Assembly (NCBI GenBank): GCA_046263055.1 | Contig: JBHELO010000099.1 | Span: 1 to 16,991, forward strand | Reading direction: 5' to 3' | DNA length: 16,991 nt | From: DATAQC01 sp046263055 | GTDB taxonomy: Bacteria; Actinomycetota; Acidimicrobiia; Acidimicrobiales; AC-14 | Shown here: piece by piece, positions 14,951 through 16,991 of the stretch | How positions within the stretch are numbered: the first letter of the stretch is position 1 | Layout of the letters: each line of letters starts with the position of its first letter | Position numbers and translations under genes: made by a program | The notes under the pieces: model-generated | What the model was told of the DNA's origin: nothing | The model's database searches: none | Seen by the model: the letters and a program-made list of their open reading frames with translations, nothing else

Positions 14951-15990
14951 GCGGCGGGCCTCCTTCCCTGCGGGCCTGGGCCGCCGGCCGGGTCACGCTC
15001 ATCGGTGACCACACCGACTACACGGGCGGCCTCGTCCTGCCCATGGCCGTCGACCTGGGCACCACGGTGGTGGGGGCGCCGGGCGGCGCGCGCGTGGTCG
15101 TGCGCTCGGCCGAGGAGGGCGGGGTGGCCGACGTGCCCGTCGACCCCCTGGCCGCGGGCGTGGACCCGGGGTCCGTCGAGCCTCCCTGGGCCCGCTACGT
15201 GGCCGCCGTCGTGGCCGAGGTGGGGCCCGCCCAGGGGCTCGACGCCGACGTGTCGACCACCCTCCCCCTGGGCTCGGGGCTGTCGTCGAGCGCCGCCCTC
15301 GAGGTGGCACTGGCCGTCGCCCTCGGCTTCCGGGGCACCCCGCAGGCCCTGGCCCGGGCCTGCCAGCGGGCCGAGCACCGGGCCACGGGCGTACCCACCG
15401 GCGTCATGGACCAGCTCACCTCGGCATCGGCGGTGGAGGGCCACGCCCTCCTGGTGGACTGCGCCACTCTGGCCGTCCTGCCGGTGGCCCTCCCCGACGG
15501 GCTCGAGGTGGTGGTGGTGGACTCCGGCGAGCGCCGGGCCCTGGAGGCCACCGGCTACGCCCGTCGCCGCCAGGAGTGCGAGGCGGCCCAGGCGGTGGTG
15601 GGGCCCCTCCGCCAGGCCACACCGGCCGACCTGGAGGCCCTCGACGACCCGGTGCTCCGCCGCCGGGCCCGCCACGTGGTGACCGAGAACGCCCGGGTGG
15701 CGGCCATGGCCGCCGCCCTGGCCACCGACGACCTGGCCACCGTGGGTGAGCTCCTGGCCGCCAGCCACGCCAGCCTGCGAGATGACTTCGAGGTCTCCAC
15801 CCCCAGGCTCGACGCCCTCGTCGGTGCCCTCGCAGCGGTGCCGGGGGTGATCGGGGCCCGCCTCACCGGGGCCGGGTTCGGCGGCTGCGCGGTGGCGCTG
15901 GCCGGGGCCGGGACCGACGTGGGCCGGCTGGGGGTGGCCCGCTGGCGGGTGCGCCCCGGGGGCCCGCCCCGACTGGAGCGGCTGGGGTGA
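14947..15990 (+). CDS. galK: Galactokinase (GHMP kinase family)
   Basis: Galactokinase phosphorylates galactose at C1, the entry to the Leloir pathway. The 347-residue product has GHMP motif 1 as GRVTLIGDHTDYTGG (14-28), where most galactokinases have NLIGEHTDYN. The ATP-binding LPLGSGLSSSAAL is at 106-118, DQLTSASA in the middle, VDSGERR later, and LTGAGFGGCAVAL at the C-terminus (306-318). It is slightly shorter than usual (about 380). The Glu-to-Asp change at residue 21 is worth noting because that position contacts the sugar. The GTG at 14947 overlaps the GH1 stop and no ribosome binding site is seen, so translation is probably coupled. No galT or galE is in the window. Confidence 0.88.
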   Translation: MSGGPPSLRAWAAGRVTLIGDHTDYTGGLVLPMAVDLGTTVVGAPGGARVVVRSAEEGGVADVPVDPLAAGVDPGSVEPPWARYVAAVVAEVGPAQGLDADVSTTLPLGSGLSSSAALEVALAVALGFRGTPQALARACQRAEHRATGVPTGVMDQLTSASAVEGHALLVDCATLAVLPVALPDGLEVVVVDSGERRALEATGYARRRQECEAAQAVVGPLRQATPADLEALDDPVLRRRARHVVTENARVAAMAAALATDDLATVGELLAASHASLRDDFEVSTPRLDALVGALAAVPGVIGARLTGAGFGGCAVALAGAGTDVGRLGVARWRVRPGGPPRLERLG

Positions 15991-16006
15991 CGCGGGTGAC
16001 CGGCGG

Positions 16007-16028
16007 CCCGGCCCGCGGACGGGTCGGG
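16007..16028 (+). terminator. Hairpin after galK
   Basis: CCCGGCCCG pairs with CGGGTCGGG over 9 bp (one G-U pair) around a CGGA loop, 17 bp after the galK stop. There is no T-tract. It lies just upstream of the aldo/keto reductase promoter and plausibly ends the sugar operon. Confidence 0.5.
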
Positions 16029-16049
16029 AAGGGCACCCGAGGGGCCGGG

Positions 16050-16055
16050 TAGCGT
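16050..16055 (+). promoter_or_regulatory. -10 hexamer of a probable leaderless promoter for the aldo/keto reductase
   Basis: TAGCGT is followed by 6 nt and the GTG at 16062. No Shine-Dalgarno sequence is present. Confidence 0.5.
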
Positions 16056-16061
16056 CGGCCC

Positions 16062-16925
16062 GTGGCCGCCTCCGACACCTTCGCCCTGGCGTCCCGGCCC
16101 GTGCGGCGCATGGGGTTCGGCGCCATGCAGCTCCCCGGCCCCGGGGCCTTCGGGCCTCCGCGTGACCGGGAGGCGGCCCTGGCCGTCCTGCGCCGGGCCG
16201 TCGACCTGGGCGTCAACCACGTGGACACCGCCCAGTACTACGGGCCCGACGTGGCCAACGAGCTGATCCACACCGCCCTCCACCCGTACCCCGACGACCT
16301 GGTGCTGGTCAGCAAGGTGGGCGGCCGCCGGGACGCCACCGGGGGATGGCATGCCGCCGGCTCCCCCGCCGAGCTCAGGGCCGGGGTGGAGGACAACCTG
16401 CGCGCCCTCGAGGTCCACCGGGTGGACGTGGTGAACCTCCGGGTGTTCCAGCCGGGGGAGCCGGACGCCCGGTTCGACGAACAGGTCGGCACCATGGCCG
16501 CCCTCCGCGACGAGGGCCTGATCGGCGGGGTCGGCGTGAGCAACGTGTCCCTGGCCCAGCTCCGGCGGGCGGCCGAGCTGACCGAGGTGGCCTGCGTGCA
16601 GAACCTCTACAACCTGGCCGACCGCTCGTCCGACCCGATCCTGGCCGAGTGCGAGGCTCGAGGCATGGCGTTCGTGCCCTTCTTCCCCATGGGCTCGGGG
16701 TTCCCGGGCGCGGTCCGTGTCCTCGACCTGCCGCCCGTCACCACCGCCGCCGCACGCCTCGGCGCCACCGTCGCCCAGGTGGCCCTGGCCTGGCTCCTGG
16801 CCCGCTCACCGAACGTGCTCCCCATCCCCGGCACCTCATCGGTGGCCCACCTGGAGGAGAACGTGGCCGCCGCCGACCTGGTGCTCGACGCCGAGGGCCG
16901 GGCCGCCCTCGACACCGCCGCCTGA
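16062..16925 (+). CDS. Aldo/keto reductase family oxidoreductase
   Basis: The 287-residue TIM-barrel protein should reduce a carbonyl with NADPH in the cytoplasm. It has MGFGAMQLPGPG at the start, the catalytic Asp55 and a nearby Tyr in HVDTAQYYG, and Lys85 in LVSKVGG. GVSNVSLAQL follows, and a cofactor-binding IPGTSSVAHLEEN lies near the C-terminus. The usual catalytic His is replaced: the segment reads VVNLRVF with Arg127 at its place. I recall a similar NLR segment in the YdbC-like branch of the superfamily, so this need not be a defect. The GTG at 16062 is supported by a -10 hexamer. It stands alone after the galactokinase hairpin and its substrate is unknown. Confidence 0.9.
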   Translation: MAASDTFALASRPVRRMGFGAMQLPGPGAFGPPRDREAALAVLRRAVDLGVNHVDTAQYYGPDVANELIHTALHPYPDDLVLVSKVGGRRDATGGWHAAGSPAELRAGVEDNLRALEVHRVDVVNLRVFQPGEPDARFDEQVGTMAALRDEGLIGGVGVSNVSLAQLRRAAELTEVACVQNLYNLADRSSDPILAECEARGMAFVPFFPMGSGFPGAVRVLDLPPVTTAAARLGATVAQVALAWLLARSPNVLPIPGTSSVAHLEENVAAADLVLDAEGRAALDTAA

Positions 16926-16991
16926 CCACCGCCCGCCTGACCACCGCCCGCCTGACCACCGCCCGCCTGACCACCGCCCGCCTGATACCGC
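16920..16991. repeat. 15-bp tandem repeat at the right edge
   Basis: Four perfect copies of GCCTGACCACCGCCC run from 16920 to 16979, followed by a partial altered copy to the window end. The first copy contains the stop codon of the aldo/keto reductase. Because the unit is 15 bp, each copy repeats TGA in the same frame. Read on the minus strand the frame is open and gives a pentapeptide repeat of the type RAVVR, but no gene can be confirmed there. The array may continue beyond the window. Confidence 0.85.

Noticed and set aside
16920..16991. CRISPR array or integration site
   Set aside because: The repeats are directly abutting 15-mers without spacers, and no cas or integrase gene is present.
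1..16991. A new defence system, toxin-antitoxin pair or biosynthetic cluster
   Set aside because: Every large gene is a recognisable housekeeping or metabolic family, and no nuclease, toxin or synthase modules were seen.

Overview
The window is about 17 kb of very GC-rich DNA, with G or C in nearly every third codon position and frequent GTG starts. The gene content is that of an actinomycete-type chromosome: a GTP-dependent PEP carboxykinase, a MshB/Mca-like PIG-L deacetylase, a NarL-type two-component pair, and the neighbourhood ddl, thiL, thiD, rpmB, FakA-like gene, recG. I recall a similar order from Streptomyces and relatives. Six apparent leaderless promoters also fit Actinomycetota. 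A deep-branching, uncultured lineage such as Acidimicrobiia is my guess, not a demonstration.

Layout, left to right. Positions 1-327 hold a gene tail on the + strand and, on the - strand, a fragment resembling the C-terminus of a P27-family phage terminase small subunit. From 328 to 4173 (-) lie recG and a FakA/YloV-like kinase gene, 9 bp apart. The latter is divergent from rpmB (4238-4450, +) across a 64-bp gap that carries two -10 hexamers. A long imperfect hairpin follows rpmB, then a sensor kinase and a LuxR-type regulator overlapping by 8 bp (4576-6565, +). A tandemly duplicated hairpin separates these from the convergent thiamine genes thiD and thiL (6646-8494, -). Divergent from thiL, a small cold-shock-like gene abuts a PEP carboxykinase gene that lacks a standard start codon (8642-10686, +), followed by a stand-alone AsnC/Lrp-type RAM-domain gene. 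That gene overlaps the 3' end of the convergent ddl (11015-12148, -). Next come a small membrane-protein gene and a PIG-L deacetylase gene (12209-13418, -). Divergent from these is a GH1 glycosidase-galactokinase pair with a 4-bp overlap (13481-15990, +), and then an aldo/keto reductase (16062-16925, +). A 15-bp tandem repeat starts at the last stop codon and runs off the window.

Functionally this is mostly housekeeping: translation (L28), recombination (RecG), cell wall (Ddl), thiamine diphosphate synthesis (ThiD and ThiL), gluconeogenesis (PckG) and thiol or sugar chemistry (PIG-L). The GH1-galactokinase pair looks like a small sugar-use operon. I found no CRISPR array, defence island, intact mobile element or RNA gene. 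The most interesting signals are small: the repeated TANNNT-plus-6-8-nt leaderless start architecture, the start of pckG, the phage fragment where rsmD would be expected, and the duplicated or long hairpins.
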